Assembly (NCBI GenBank): GCA_964567745.1
Contig: CAZMNY010000002.1
Span: 62,001-126,000, forward strand
Direction of reading: 5' to 3'
DNA from: CAZMNY01 sp964567745
GTDB lineage: Bacteria; Planctomycetota; Planctomycetia; Pirellulales; Pirellulaceae
Length of the DNA: 64,000 nucleotides
A program made the position numbers and the translations under genes. Positions 16,076-25,696 of this stretch are shown in pieces; the first letter of the stretch is position 1, and every line of letters begins with the position of its first letter. The notes under the pieces were generated by a model that saw only the letters and a program-made list of their open reading frames with translations, ran no database searches and was not told the origin of the DNA.

Positions 16076-18070
16076 TTACTCAAAAACAGCGTCGACCACA
16101 TCAGCAGCCCCAATGGCGGGTCCGGCCTGAGGCTCTCGCAAGTTCTTCTTTCGTTGGCCGAGCTTGATGTACATATCCATCGGCATATGAAGCCGATATC
16201 GTCGCGAGTCGGAAAGCGAGTCAATCTCGATCGCCGGGTAAAACTGCAGCTCGTCGCTCTCGCCCCAGCGCCGGTATATCGTTTTGAGTTCCGCCCCCGT
16301 GACGCTTCCGATGGTCGTTTCATAACGGCGGCGCGGCGCAAGAAAATCGGCCATCGTGAAAAACCTTGGATTGTAGTTTTCCAGGTCGTTGAAATCGGTT
16401 CCCCACATGCCCTTGTCGGTTGGACCCCACCAGAGTGCGAAAGCGGCACTCGATTTTGACAGCATGAGTCGCATGTAGGTCTCAGCCAGTTCCGATCGTT
16501 TTTCAAACTTAGCCGGCATCGCCTTGTCGGCTCCGGTCCGCTGGACCCATTCCCAGTCTTTGTTCAGTTGCATTTTTCGCGCGACTTGATGCTTTGTGTC
16601 TTGCACGAGGAGGTCGGGCTGACTGACGCGATCAAAACCATCAGACCCGGCAAGAAATTTCTGCGGCGCCGATGCAAAACGCGTCAGCCCTCGGTCGTCC
16701 GTGAACGGCGCAAGCAGAAAAACGAGACGCCGCGGATGTTTCAGATTGACCGCGAGCAGGCTGAGGACCTGATTCTCAAGCGGCAACGCCTCTCTGCCTT
16801 CGACGACCAGTTGCCCGCTCTGAATCGCAATAGGTAGATCGGGGAGCGATGATCGGGTGACGCTATTCTCTTCGGGCGCGCCGATCAGAATCAAGTTGTG
16901 GCTCGCGCGTTGCTCGTTGGTGAGTTCACTATCGGCGACAACAGGGAACGCTCTTGGCAGCGTCGCGAAATCGGGACCGCCGTAAGCTGCCAGTTTCTTT
17001 GCTGCCGTTCGAAGTTGACCTGCGCGTTTCCCTTGGCTTCCGTAAACGATAAGCAGAGGCTCGCCTTGATAGAGATTCGCGGCCCCACCCGCCTCGTATC
17101 GCCGCACTGGCGATTCGGTCGGCTCTTTCCCAACTCTCCATCGACCGCCCTCGAATCGATATCGCGCCGCCCTCGCCAAACGAGCTGTGCCGATTTGCAC
17201 CTGGTCGATGCTGGGCAGCTGTTCCAACGCCAGGGAAAATGCGGCTACGTTCGACGGGCGGACACGAATCGTCGTGTCTTCGATGGTCGCCTCAACCGAT
17301 GCGAGTTTGTGCGGGTCGTCAAATTCGAGGATTCGAAACCAATACGAGCGGCCGAGCGATGGCGTTTCGCAATCGTGAGTGATCGACGTCGGGACCGGAT
17401 CGCGTTTTTGCTCAAACAGCCAATCCATTAGGGTGTCGTGTGAACCGGGGATCGAGTGGCCCGCTCCGGGGTATTCATTGAGGATCACAGGGCAGTTCAA
17501 CTCGCGCATTCGCATCGCCTGCACTCGCGCATTGCAAATCGCCGAGGTCCAATCTCTGTCGCCGTGGTGGAACGCAACGGGCAGGTTTTTGAAGTTGGCT
17601 AAAGGGTAATTGTTTCCCGCGGCCACAAGCGGCAGCACGGCGGCAAATTGGTCCGGGTAACACGATGCTAAGTGCATCGCGCCGCTGCCACCTGCGGACG
17701 ACCCCGTCAGATAGACGCGATCTGGATCGATCGGATATTTGTCCAACATCAACGCCACGACTCGCATCGCGTCATAGGTCGACATCGAACGGTATCCCCA
17801 AATGCGGGTGCGAGTCGGGTTGGCTTGAAAGAACGGATAGCGTTCGCTCGGCGTCGCTCTAAAGCCTCCGCTCAGCGCGATCAACAACGGATACTTCACG
17901 AGGCCTTCAATCTTCGGAGGCGTGCGTACATTGAAGGCGACGGAGCCCTCTGCCGGACTCTCGTAGGCTTCCTTCGACCTCGAGTTCCAAACAACGTCGT
18001 GCTCGGCGCAATAGGCTGCGGAATGCAGTAGAGTCGACACGAGAAACAAGACAGTTTGGCAGAATCTCAA
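16076..18070 (-). CDS. Secreted alpha/beta-hydrolase (esterase/PHB-depolymerase-like) with long C-terminal region
   Basis: 664 aa with a signal peptide (VLFLVSTLLHSAAYCA). Residues 40-240 look like a prolyl-oligopeptidase/PHB-depolymerase-type hydrolase. The nucleophile elbow is GSSAGG with Ser125, a plausible acid lies in HHGDRDW, and the catalytic His lies in GAGHSIPG. Its likely job is hydrolysis of an extracellular ester or peptide bond. The remaining 400 residues contain a stretch on nucleotide-free beta strands (EPLLIVYGSQGK, FVLLAPFTDDRG type). Near residue 560 comes a segment ending in a YRLHMPMDMYIKLG strand, which I cannot assign. It is a single gene with no clear operon partner. 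Confidence 0.8.
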   Translation of the reverse strand: MRFCQTVLFLVSTLLHSAAYCAEHDVVWNSRSKEAYESPAEGSVAFNVRTPPKIEGLVKYPLLIALSGGFRATPSERYPFFQANPTRTRIWGYRSMSTYDAMRVVALMLDKYPIDPDRVYLTGSSAGGSGAMHLASCYPDQFAAVLPLVAAGNNYPLANFKNLPVAFHHGDRDWTSAICNARVQAMRMRELNCPVILNEYPGAGHSIPGSHDTLMDWLFEQKRDPVPTSITHDCETPSLGRSYWFRILEFDDPHKLASVEATIEDTTIRVRPSNVAAFSLALEQLPSIDQVQIGTARLARAARYRFEGGRWRVGKEPTESPVRRYEAGGAANLYQGEPLLIVYGSQGKRAGQLRTAAKKLAAYGGPDFATLPRAFPVVADSELTNEQRASHNLILIGAPEENSVTRSSLPDLPIAIQSGQLVVEGREALPLENQVLSLLAVNLKHPRRLVFLLAPFTDDRGLTRFASAPQKFLAGSDGFDRVSQPDLLVQDTKHQVARKMQLNKDWEWVQRTGADKAMPAKFEKRSELAETYMRLMLSKSSAAFALWWGPTDKGMWGTDFNDLENYNPRFFTMADFLAPRRRYETTIGSVTGAELKTIYRRWGESDELQFYPAIEIDSLSDSRRYRLHMPMDMYIKLGQRKKNLREPQAGPAIGAADVVDAVFE

Positions 18071-18277
18071 CGGACCGTCCTATCAAGATGCGACTGAAGG
18101 CCCGACCACAGTATGACTCGATTCGATAAGCGAGTCGCGAAGAATCGCCCCTAACGGCCGGGCGATTTATGGACGTCAGAAAAGCGAAACAGCTTGGCGT
18201 TCGATGCGAGTCTCGCTTCCGAATCGGCCAAGCTGTTGCTTGTGGTATTTGATTTTAGACCGCGCGTTCGATCGAAC

Positions 18278-18505
18278 TTAGCGAGGCCGATTCCGTTCCG
18301 CTGTCGCCAACAGTTCTTCGGCGCGAATGAGAAGATCCTCACCGCTGTCGGAGGTTGCCGAAATCGGAGGGAGATCGGAATCAGTGGCGGTAAATTCGGC
18401 GCGGCAATGAAGGCAAGCAACAGTGCGGCCCAGATATTCGACTCGGACTTGTGCGCGGCGCCCGCATGTAGGGCAAGCGTGGAAGAAATATGTTCCGCGA
18501 GACAT
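18278..18505 (-). CDS. Small zinc-ribbon protein
   Basis: 75 aa from the ATG at 18505, chosen because AGGAGG lies five bases upstream; the frame opens earlier but without such a site. The sequence MSRGTYFFHACPTCGRR with VACLHCRAEF gives a CxxC...CxxC zinc ribbon over about 30 residues. An acidic, helical tail follows. Similar short proteins are common in planctomycetes. A nucleic-acid or protein contact role is possible, but no function is known. Confidence 0.75.
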   Translation of the reverse strand: MSRGTYFFHACPTCGRRAQVRVEYLGRTVACLHCRAEFTATDSDLPPISATSDSGEDLLIRAEELLATAERNRPR

Positions 18506-18510
18506 CGGTA

Positions 18511-18516
18511 CCTCCT
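18511..18516 (-). promoter_or_regulatory. Ribosome-binding site AGGAGG
   Basis: A perfect AGGAGG on the minus strand, five bases before the ATG at 18505. It fixes the start of the zinc-ribbon gene at its second in-frame ATG rather than the first. Confidence 0.75.
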
Positions 18517-18851
18517 GCAACCGGTTCACACGTCTTAGAAATGAGCCGTCATGATATGTCGTTCGCCTCAAGTCGGCAAGAAAGACTCGTTTCTGCAGAG
18601 CTTTTTTACAACGATTTACTGCTTACTTGCCGATTCAAACCGAAGAACGCAACTCCCCCGCACAGTCCACCAAGTTGCCAGCGGTCGACGCCTGCGGCCC
18701 GTACAAATCGTGTGCTAGGGTATCTAAGTACTAGACGCGCCCACGTTTACGACGCGAGAAACACACCGCCATGAGCTTCGAATTTCCAGCCAAGTCCCCC
18801 CGGACGACGTCAACTTGCGTAAACCGCCTGAGTGGCCATCAACGTACATTG

Positions 18852-19463
18852 ATGCGAGCCGCTGTGGCCATTCTGCTGGGATTGCTACTGGTGCCGATTT
18901 CGGCCGCGGACGCCCAACAACCAAAAGACCGATCGATGCCGCCATGGAAGTCGGTCGACGGGTTTGTGCAAAGATATTTTGCGAGCGTACCCGGATATCA
19001 AAAAGGCGATCTGATTAGTCGGGGACGTGTTGAAGCGACGCTAAAACACTTGAAGAAAATGGGTTGGATCGTGTCGGACCGAGTTGCCATTCTCAATGCA
19101 ACACTTGAAGACCGCAACGTTCTTGTGCAGCAGTTTCAATCGACACAAGGGCGAAAGTACATGCGGCAGGTAAAGGGCTATCCGTTGGCTTTCTCTCAGC
19201 TCGATCGCGTGAGCCGTCAATACGGAGGGCGGGCATTGGTTCGAGACATCGTCAAGTTGCCCGACGGTGCCAAGTACGCATCGCCCAATCGCGCGCGAGG
19301 CGTCCCGAATCTGGTCGATCTGCTGCCCAAACGCGGAGGCAGCAAGGCTCAGCGAATCGCCGACTACGACAAGCCGACAGGCCGCATCTACACGGTGAAG
19401 GAGTTGCTCAAGCGACTCAAGGCGAGCTACGACATCGACGCGAAGAAGCTTGCCGTCGACTGA
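18852..19463 (+). CDS. Secreted hypothetical protein
   Basis: About 203 aa from the ATG at 18852, which starts a good signal peptide (MRAAVAILLGLLLVPISAADA). An upstream in-frame ATG at 18771 would add a 27-residue leader. The mature protein is basic and mostly helical (SRGRVEATLKHLKKMGWIVSD), with a tail YTVKELLKRLKASYDID. I do not recognise a catalytic motif; similar exported proteins of this size occur in planctomycetes. It is a monocistronic gene, convergent with the cyclophilin lipoprotein gene. Its function is unknown. Confidence 0.7.
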   Translation: MRAAVAILLGLLLVPISAADAQQPKDRSMPPWKSVDGFVQRYFASVPGYQKGDLISRGRVEATLKHLKKMGWIVSDRVAILNATLEDRNVLVQQFQSTQGRKYMRQVKGYPLAFSQLDRVSRQYGGRALVRDIVKLPDGAKYASPNRARGVPNLVDLLPKRGGSKAQRIADYDKPTGRIYTVKELLKRLKASYDIDAKKLAVD

Positions 19464-19502
19464 GGCGACATTGGCGCAATGATCAGTGACTAAGCACGGC
19501 GG

Positions 19503-20333
19503 CTAGTCTTGCTTGACTCTGACGCTGAGGATCACGACTGGCTTGGCGGGCACGTTCTCAAGTCCTTGGGAGGATTGCGTGGGAGCGTTCGCGATCTTGT
19601 CGACGACGTCCATTCCGCTGATCACTTCGGCGAACACGCAGTAACCATAGTCCTCGGCTGTCTTTCCAATATGATCGAACTCGGCGTTGTCGCTGACGTT
19701 AAAAAAGAACTGCGAGGTAGCGCTGTCGATTTGGTCGAACGCGCGCCCCATGGCGACGGTTCCTCGAACGTTCTTCAAGCCGTTGTTTGCTTCGTTGCGA
19801 ATCGGCGGCGACGATAGCTTCGCTTCCAGACTGGCGTCAAAACCGCCCGCTGCGACAAGGTTGTTGTCGGCATAGTGGACGACAGTCTTTTCGTAGAACG
19901 ACGTGTCGACATAGTTACGCAGAAAGTTGTCAACTGTTAACGGTGCTTTGTTGGGCAACAATCGGATCGAGATCGGACCTTCGCTGGTCGTGATCGTCGC
20001 GATAACTTCTCGACTGTCGATCGAAGGGTATCGACTGCCGCCAGATTGCGTTTGCGAGGCGGTGGCTGGATTCGAGGTCGATTCCACCGGATTCGAATAC
20101 CGCGATGGCTGTGTGTTCCGCACCGTCGTATCGGTGGCGGCTGGTCCCACTGCCGGACCGTATGGTGCCGGATTCGAATAAGCGGCGGTCGCTGCCGCGC
20201 CGGTTCCAACCTCGGTCGACTCTGGCGGAGAAACGCTGGCGGCGGGCGGGGGCGAATCACCCTCTCCGCAACCAAGCAGGCCCAACAACGCTATCACTGC
20301 CAGCACGTTCATCATCCATGAATTCCGCAACAT
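19503..20333 (-). CDS. Cyclophilin-type peptidyl-prolyl isomerase, lipoprotein
   Basis: 276 aa with a lipoprotein signal: the lipobox LLGC gives an acylated Cys22, followed by a Pro/Ala/Ser-rich linker to about residue 105. The cyclophilin domain fills residues 108-276 (ATITTSEGPISIRLLPNKAP, NVRGTVAMGRAFDQIDSATS, QFFFNVSDNAEFDH). It should speed cis-trans proline isomerisation in the periplasm. The active-site arginine position is hard to place: the usual F-H-R reads VHYADNN here, as in many divergent bacterial cyclophilins, so activity may be weak. It stands as a single gene. Confidence 0.87.
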   Translation of the reverse strand: MLRNSWMMNVLAVIALLGLLGCGEGDSPPPAASVSPPESTEVGTGAAATAAYSNPAPYGPAVGPAATDTTVRNTQPSRYSNPVESTSNPATASQTQSGGSRYPSIDSREVIATITTSEGPISIRLLPNKAPLTVDNFLRNYVDTSFYEKTVVHYADNNLVAAGGFDASLEAKLSSPPIRNEANNGLKNVRGTVAMGRAFDQIDSATSQFFFNVSDNAEFDHIGKTAEDYGYCVFAEVISGMDVVDKIANAPTQSSQGLENVPAKPVVILSVRVKQD

Positions 20334-20473
20334 CGCCGAAGCCTCCTAGCTTACACTCGAACGACCTGAGGTTCGCATAATGCCGATCTTGCCCTTTTCG
20401 TGCAACAGCGCTTACCAAGAATCAGCCAGACTGTTCGCAACAAATCTGCCGTAAACCGCAAACTCGCGATTCA

Positions 20474-22099
20474 TTACCCGTAGTTGATCCAACCGATCGA
20501 CGTCAGGTATTCGAAGAGCCAGGGGTGGGTCCATGGATTGGCGGACGAGTATTGCGCCGAGGCGATACTGATTGTCAGCAGGGCGAGGCAGAGGCTCGCG
20601 CTCCACGTGCGCCGCATGAAAGTGTCAACGCCGGCGACAAGCGGGACGAGCCAAAGCGGGATCAGCCAGAACGACCAGCGGAATCCGCAACTGACGCCGC
20701 CGTAGTTGCGGTCGATTTCGGGCCGGGCGATGTAGAATCCCACCACGACTACCGTCAGGATCAGAATACAGATGGCAATCTGTTGTTCTCCGCCGCCCCT
20801 TCGCAGCATCACCAGGCCGCCAAACAGAGCGACGAACCAAATCGGCGTCAAAGAAAAGATGCCGTGATGTCCGATGAGGGTGTGAAATGCGTAGACGCTC
20901 CGACTCGGCTCGCCTCGATCGACTCCGCTCTTCGCCGACATCCAGTAGCTTCCGGGATAGTCGTACCAATTGCCCCAAGATCGCACCGACAAACCGGTTT
21001 CTCCGTCATCGACGATCGCGAACCGTTGTCCTGAACTCGGCAACTCAATTGACCAGCGTCCTGTCGAAGCTCGAAAACAGACGGCGCGATCGCCGGCAGG
21101 CTTGCCAACGATGGCGAGCAGCGAATCGCGCAAGTCTTCGCTGGACAATTCGCCTTCTCGGAGGTCATCGCGTACTCGATCCTCGAGCCGACCTAGCTCC
21201 TCGCCGTCGCGGCGATGGGCGTATGGCGGCACGAGATGGCCATGGGCGATAAAGTTCATTCCGAGAAACGCGACGCAGATAAACACGGCCGGCGGTGCAA
21301 AGCCGAGAATGGTATTCGTTGGCGACTTCATCGAGAGGATCACACCGACCATCGTAAAGAAGGCCAGAGAAGGCAGCTCGTTCGTGACCGCGAACGCCGC
21401 AAACATCCCCACGGGAGCAAACAACCAGATCGGCGGTTTTTCGCGCGAGAGAATCTCCGCCAAGAACACCATGGCCACGGCAACGCTAATCGCGGCGGGC
21501 AGATGGTTGTTCAACGTGATTAGGAATGTGCTCAGAAAGGTTCCCCATCCGGCAAAACACAAGACTAGCAATTTGGTGGCGTCATGCCTTGCCAACAAAT
21601 TCACGAGCCGCTGAACGGCTAGAAGGTACAGGAAGAACGGCACAAGATTCGTGGTGAGCAACAGCAGACGAATCACATAGGTCGTGTTTTCCTCGAGCGA
21701 AACGCCAGTCAGTTTGACCAGCGCATATTGAATGGCGACGAGCGTGGGAAAGAGCGGCGGTTTACTCGAATAAGATTTTTGTTTGCCATCACTCGGGTCT
21801 CGGTGCTGCACTCGATCGATGGTGTGCCACTTCGTTCTCTTGCCGCCCTTCTCGATCACCTCGTCGATGGCGAACGTTTTGTAGTCGACCATGGCCACGA
21901 CCATTGCCCAGCGGCTACGGTCATTGGCGCTGAAAAGCGGAGAATGGACGCTCTGCTTCTCGGCGGACAGAATCCTTCCCGCTCCGCTCGCGACCGTCGC
22001 CAGGATGATGATCCATTGAGCCCAAACAAGCCGGTTGCTGCTGCTTGCGCGTGCATCTCCGACGTCGATCAAAGGTGGCGTTGAGGCGTCGGGGTTCAT
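20474..22099 (-). CDS. Polytopic membrane protein, glycosyltransferase-like
   Basis: 541 aa with about ten hydrophobic segments, for example WAQWIIILATVASGAG, LLLLTTNLVPFFLYLLAVQ, ISVAVAMVFLAEIL and AICILILTVVVVGFYIARP. A long soluble loop of about 130 residues lies around residues 280-400. The topology and the early acidic loop (NDRSRWAMVVAMVDYKTFAI) fit the PMT/ArnT-like family of lipid-linked sugar transferases, but no diagnostic motif is certain. It lies upstream of no close partner but is followed on the same strand by GT2 and LPG-synthase-like genes (in reverse order of position), which suggests envelope glycosylation. The specific reaction is unknown. Confidence 0.65.
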   Translation of the reverse strand: MNPDASTPPLIDVGDARASSSNRLVWAQWIIILATVASGAGRILSAEKQSVHSPLFSANDRSRWAMVVAMVDYKTFAIDEVIEKGGKRTKWHTIDRVQHRDPSDGKQKSYSSKPPLFPTLVAIQYALVKLTGVSLEENTTYVIRLLLLTTNLVPFFLYLLAVQRLVNLLARHDATKLLVLCFAGWGTFLSTFLITLNNHLPAAISVAVAMVFLAEILSREKPPIWLFAPVGMFAAFAVTNELPSLAFFTMVGVILSMKSPTNTILGFAPPAVFICVAFLGMNFIAHGHLVPPYAHRRDGEELGRLEDRVRDDLREGELSSEDLRDSLLAIVGKPAGDRAVCFRASTGRWSIELPSSGQRFAIVDDGETGLSVRSWGNWYDYPGSYWMSAKSGVDRGEPSRSVYAFHTLIGHHGIFSLTPIWFVALFGGLVMLRRGGGEQQIAICILILTVVVVGFYIARPEIDRNYGGVSCGFRWSFWLIPLWLVPLVAGVDTFMRRTWSASLCLALLTISIASAQYSSANPWTHPWLFEYLTSIGWINYG

Positions 22100-22286
22100 G
22101 GCAGTCTTGGAGAACCCGCTTTCCGATACCGTTCGTCAGCGGTGGTAGTTTGTAGCCCGATGGATAGGCAGGGCGAACGCCACCGTGAAGGCCCAAGCTG
22201 GTTTGGGAAAGCAGGCTGGTCGCTCGTACTGCTATTCTATCGAGCGATTCAGGGCGAGAAAACCGCGAAGCCAGTGATTGCCTCGA

Positions 22287-23282
22287 TTAGGCGCTCGACC
22301 GAACACGCGGTGTTGTCGGCGGCGCGGTGGTTTGACCTACTCGCTGCTTGACGGAATAGGTGTCGTGATCGCGCCCGTAGTACGACGTCATCAGCTCGGC
22401 AAGGAACCCAATTGACATCAACTGGGCGCCGAGCAGCAGCGCGCCCATCGAGTAGATAACGGCTGGCCGGTCGTGCAGGGGCGTCAATTCCCATGATGGG
22501 AACGTCTGGGCGAGAACCCAATAGATCGCCAGATAGGACAGTCCAGCGAGTCCGACAAGGAATGAGCCGATTCCCACCGTGCCAAGCAGGTGCTGCGGGC
22601 GTTGAGTGAAACCGGTTAGGAAGTAGACAGTCAGCAGATCGAGAAAGCCTTTTACGAACCGGCGGAATCCGTACTTCGAAACGCCGAATTCCCGCGCCCG
22701 GTGATTGACGACGATCTCGCCGACTTTCCAACCCTTCGCCGCAGCTAGCACCGGCACGAATCGATGCAGTTCGCCGTACAATCGAACTTCGTCGAATATC
22801 TCGCGACGGTAGCATTTGAAACCACAGTTGTGGTCGTGCAGCTTGACTCCGGTCAGAAATCCGACGAGCCAATTGAAAACGCGCGAAGGTCCGACTTTGT
22901 GCCAGGGGTCGTGGCGTACTTTCTTCCAGCCACTGACAACGTCGAGCTCGTCTTCTTTCATTTTTTCCAGGAACCGCGGAATCTCGGCCGGGTCATCCTG
23001 TAGGTCAGCGTCGAGCGTGATTACAAATTCGCCCTGAGCCGCATCAAAACCGGCACTGAGCGCGGCGGCTTTTCCGAAATTTCGCCGAAAGCGAATGCCC
23101 TGAATCCGTTCATCCTCCTCGGCCAAGCGTTCGATCTTTTCCCAGGAACCGTCGCTTGAACCGTCGTCGACAAAAATGACTTCCAGTTCGTAGTCAGCTG
23201 ACTCGGCAACTTCGGAGAGTTGTTTGTAGAGCTTGTCGAGGCTCTCAACTTCATTGAAGACAGGTACGACGGCCGTGAGCAT
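22287..23282 (-). CDS. Family 2 glycosyltransferase, membrane-anchored (dolichyl-P-sugar synthase-like)
   Basis: About 331 aa from the ATG at 23282 (MLTAVVPVFNEVESL), where the GT2 fold begins; a longer frame opens 60 bases upstream. Nucleotide-sugar motifs are VDDGSSDGS near residue 40 and LDADLQDDP near residue 90. The acceptor-side FRRNFGKAAALSAGFDAA and NCGFKCYRREIF match the DPM1/ArnC-type family. Two C-terminal membrane spans follow (GIGSFLVGLAGLSYLAIYWV and VIYSMGALLLGAQLMSIGF). It probably transfers a sugar from an NDP-sugar to a polyprenyl phosphate at the inner membrane. Its neighbours are an LPG-synthase-like flippase gene and a glycosyltransferase-like membrane protein. Confidence 0.9.
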   Translation of the reverse strand: MLTAVVPVFNEVESLDKLYKQLSEVAESADYELEVIFVDDGSSDGSWEKIERLAEEDERIQGIRFRRNFGKAAALSAGFDAAQGEFVITLDADLQDDPAEIPRFLEKMKEDELDVVSGWKKVRHDPWHKVGPSRVFNWLVGFLTGVKLHDHNCGFKCYRREIFDEVRLYGELHRFVPVLAAAKGWKVGEIVVNHRAREFGVSKYGFRRFVKGFLDLLTVYFLTGFTQRPQHLLGTVGIGSFLVGLAGLSYLAIYWVLAQTFPSWELTPLHDRPAVIYSMGALLLGAQLMSIGFLAELMTSYYGRDHDTYSVKQRVGQTTAPPTTPRVRSSA

Positions 23283-23450
23283 TTGACTCGCGCCTCCTTG
23301 GCGATGACTAATCGATGACTGACGGTGATTCGCGGCACCCATTCGGGGTCGCCGACGACATTAGGCCGCCACGGGTGCGGTCCCATCAGCGAGACCCAGC
23401 ACGTTCGATGACCGGCCTTTCCTTGGCCGTTGTGTCAACTCTGCTGATAT

Positions 23451-24542
23451 CTACGCTTCACCGGGCACCTTTGTTCGGACGGAGACATACAGGATAGACG
23501 AAATCGCGACTTCTGACACCAGCCAAATTATTCGCAGCCAGATGGCCGCCGCCAAGGCTGGAAAGGCTCCCACTCCTGCAATCGGGGCAACGAGGGTGGT
23601 CACGACCCACTCGCGAACTCCCGCTCCGCCCGGCAACAGCGAGACAAAGCCGAGCACCATCGCCAAAGCCACACATGCGGTGAGGACGGGAATATGTTCG
23701 GCCGAGTCCCAAAGCGTCATTTCCACCAGCGGCAACGCCTGGAGCGTGGACCACAGACTAAGGCCCAAGAGCAGCCATCCCAGAGCGACCAGCGGCCAAC
23801 CTCGCAACATCAGCGAATAGTCGAGGTGCTCAAGCGCCGATTCGATTTTCGGGTCGGCCTTTTTGACCTTGAGTATTCGCACAATAGTTCGAAAAACGGG
23901 CGGCAGCGTCGGCACGCCGGCGACGATGGCCAAGCCGATGGAGAGAACGATCAACACGTTGTGTTGGAAGAAGAAGACGAGCACGAAACTCGCAAGCATT
24001 CCGCCCACGGCCATCATCGTCAACGTCTCAACGAACACGGCCACGGCGGCGACCGAGGCTGTCGTTTCGGGCCCCGAGACTAACGATGTCCGCAGCACGA
24101 CAACCATGGCCTTCCCTGGCACGTACTTGCCAAGGTGGCCAATGTAATAGGCCCGTAGCGTTTCCAACCAACCCGGCTGAGCCCCCATGGCCACGAGCAC
24201 CGATCGCCAAAAGACGGCATTGGGCAGCAGACCGACCAAGTAAAAAACGGCCGCAGCAATCAGCCACATCGGCCGCACTGACCAGGGCGAAATATCGAGC
24301 TGCCTCTCTCGCTCTGCAAGGTCCGCTGGCGTCTCAGCCGAAGGCGATGAAGCCAGTTGCGTCTTCAGTTGCTCGATCTCGTCCAACAACGAGGCTCGAC
24401 GAGTCGCCATTTCGTCTCTGGCCTTGATCGCCGCGTTGTAAACTCCCCAGACGACCAACACGACCACGACCGCGCGAATCACGATTTTCACGTAACGCGA
24501 ATACGCTTTTGGCTTGGCGGGCTCGTTCACGGCGGAATCCAC
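23451..24542 (-). CDS. LPG-synthase transmembrane-region (UPF0104) family membrane protein
   Basis: 363 aa with an N-terminal membrane span (IVIRAVVVVLVVWGVYNAA), a coiled-coil stretch (residues 40-75) and then seven or so spans. The family signature GHLGKYVPGKAMVVVLRTSL near residue 145 and the LPGGAGVREW block near residue 315 identify the AglD/MprF-flippase-like family. Such proteins flip or help build lipids or glycolipids. The coiled coil before the body is unusual. It sits upstream of the GT2 gene on the same strand, which fits a role in envelope lipid or glycan export. The substrate is unknown. Confidence 0.85.
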   Translation of the reverse strand: MDSAVNEPAKPKAYSRYVKIVIRAVVVVLVVWGVYNAAIKARDEMATRRASLLDEIEQLKTQLASSPSAETPADLAERERQLDISPWSVRPMWLIAAAVFYLVGLLPNAVFWRSVLVAMGAQPGWLETLRAYYIGHLGKYVPGKAMVVVLRTSLVSGPETTASVAAVAVFVETLTMMAVGGMLASFVLVFFFQHNVLIVLSIGLAIVAGVPTLPPVFRTIVRILKVKKADPKIESALEHLDYSLMLRGWPLVALGWLLLGLSLWSTLQALPLVEMTLWDSAEHIPVLTACVALAMVLGFVSLLPGGAGVREWVVTTLVAPIAGVGAFPALAAAIWLRIIWLVSEVAISSILYVSVRTKVPGEA

Positions 24543-24630
24543 TGGGTCTTAGTTGCGTGGCGGCATTCTGAACCGACCGAGTCTCAAGGACAAGAGCAGT
24601 CGATGCCGTCTCGTTAGTTGTGAATGCCAT

Positions 24631-24894
24631 TCACAGGGTCGCCGACTCGGCTTGCCTCTGAGATTTCTGCAGCCGATCCTTTGTCTCCTCCAACTCGATA
24701 ATTATCTCGGCGGAGTGCACGATTGCGTCGGCCTGCGCCCGTCCCATCCGCAGATACTTCTGCGCCTGGACTTCGAATTGTGAGCGAATCTCGCTAAGCA
24801 AGCCGCTCAGCCTGGAAGAGATGTCCGCGTCCAAACGGTCGATTTCGGATTGCAGCTGTTCAACGGCGGCAAATACGTTGTCGTTCATGTCCAT
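24631..24894 (-). CDS. Small coiled-coil protein
   Basis: About 87 aa from the ATG at 24894 (MDMNDNVFAAVEQLQ); a longer frame begins 99 bases upstream without support. Heptad-like leucines and acidic/basic alternation run across the whole length (LQSEIDRLDADISSRL, EETKDRLQKSQRQ). This predicts one long helical coiled coil. No family was recognised. It lies just upstream of the LPG-synthase-like gene, with about 88 bases between them, and may be co-transcribed. Function is unknown. Confidence 0.55.
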   Translation of the reverse strand: MDMNDNVFAAVEQLQSEIDRLDADISSRLSGLLSEIRSQFEVQAQKYLRMGRAQADAIVHSAEIIIELEETKDRLQKSQRQAESATL

Positions 24895-24999
24895 TGTCTT
24901 TCCGTCCAGCGGCAACGGCACCCGTAGGTCAACTCGAAGCGTCCCCCAACCGACGTGCAGAAGCCCCTTCCGGTATGCCGTTCTGCGATGCAAGGCGGC

Positions 25000-25236
25000 T
25001 CACGCGTCACATTTCCGAATTCTCGCAACGAATCGCTCACTCGTTTTATCCAGGTTCATCAACTCATGACCGGTCCGCTCGCACCAAGACTCGACGTCCA
25101 GGCAAAACGCAGGGTCATCCGCCACGACAGTGAACTCAGAACCAGCTTCGACTTCTTTGACGAACTTCGCCAAGCGAACGATGGGCATCGGACATTTGAG
25201 GCCGGTGAGGTCGGTTGTATTTTCAGTCGTCGTCAT
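25000..25236 (-). CDS. TusA/SirA-family sulfur-carrier protein
   Basis: 78 aa from the ATG at 25236. The motif LTGLKCPMPIVRLAKFVKEV holds the family's CPxP cysteine, the persulfide-carrying residue, followed by the typical beta-alpha-beta ending FVARIRKC. The protein should relay sulfur between partner enzymes in the cytoplasm; in E. coli, TusA feeds tRNA thiolation. No sulfur-relay partner genes are next to it, so the pathway here is open. It is divergent from the zinc-ribbon gene at 25697, across a 460-base gap. Confidence 0.85.
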   Translation of the reverse strand: MTTTENTTDLTGLKCPMPIVRLAKFVKEVEAGSEFTVVADDPAFCLDVESWCERTGHELMNLDKTSERFVARIRKCDA

Positions 25237-25696
25237 GGGAATCAATAATTCCGCTTACTGAAGTGCTGGTTTGGTTGAGATGGACGGCTCAACGAAACGG
25301 CCGACGCCGAATTTGTTCAAAACAAAAACATCATCGATTACATCCCCGACTATCGGATGTCCGCCAATGTCGTGCCCCAGTCAACTCTGCAACATTGACG
25401 CGAGGTCGGCCCGACCGGGAATAGCAGTCGAGAATCCCCCACAAATAGTAGGTCACGAATTGCCATAAGAATTGGAAGCCAATCGTCCTTGGTTGGGTCG
25501 TCGCGACTGGAATGTGATGGCCCTGGAGTGGCACCATGGGCCGCGCCCGACAGCCATCGTCTTCCTGCCTTGAAGAGTCGAGTTGCGATTCATTCAGTCG
25601 TCGGACACAATCGCCAGTTGCGACGGTGCAGCACCATTGCCGACAGAAGCTGCAAACCGTAAGCGTTTCACCTAAATGTCGACCAGGAGATTCGTC
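25237..25696. other. Intergenic region between divergent genes
   Basis: No supported gene was found. The only longer frame here, on the minus strand, has no motif and overlaps the next gene's start. The stretch should hold divergent promoters for the TusA-like and zinc-ribbon genes. No repeat was seen. Confidence 0.5.
25685..25690 (+). promoter_or_regulatory. Ribosome-binding site AGGAGA
   Basis: Six bases before the ATG at 25697. It decides the start of the zinc-ribbon gene over the ATG at 25676, which has no such site. Confidence 0.7.
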
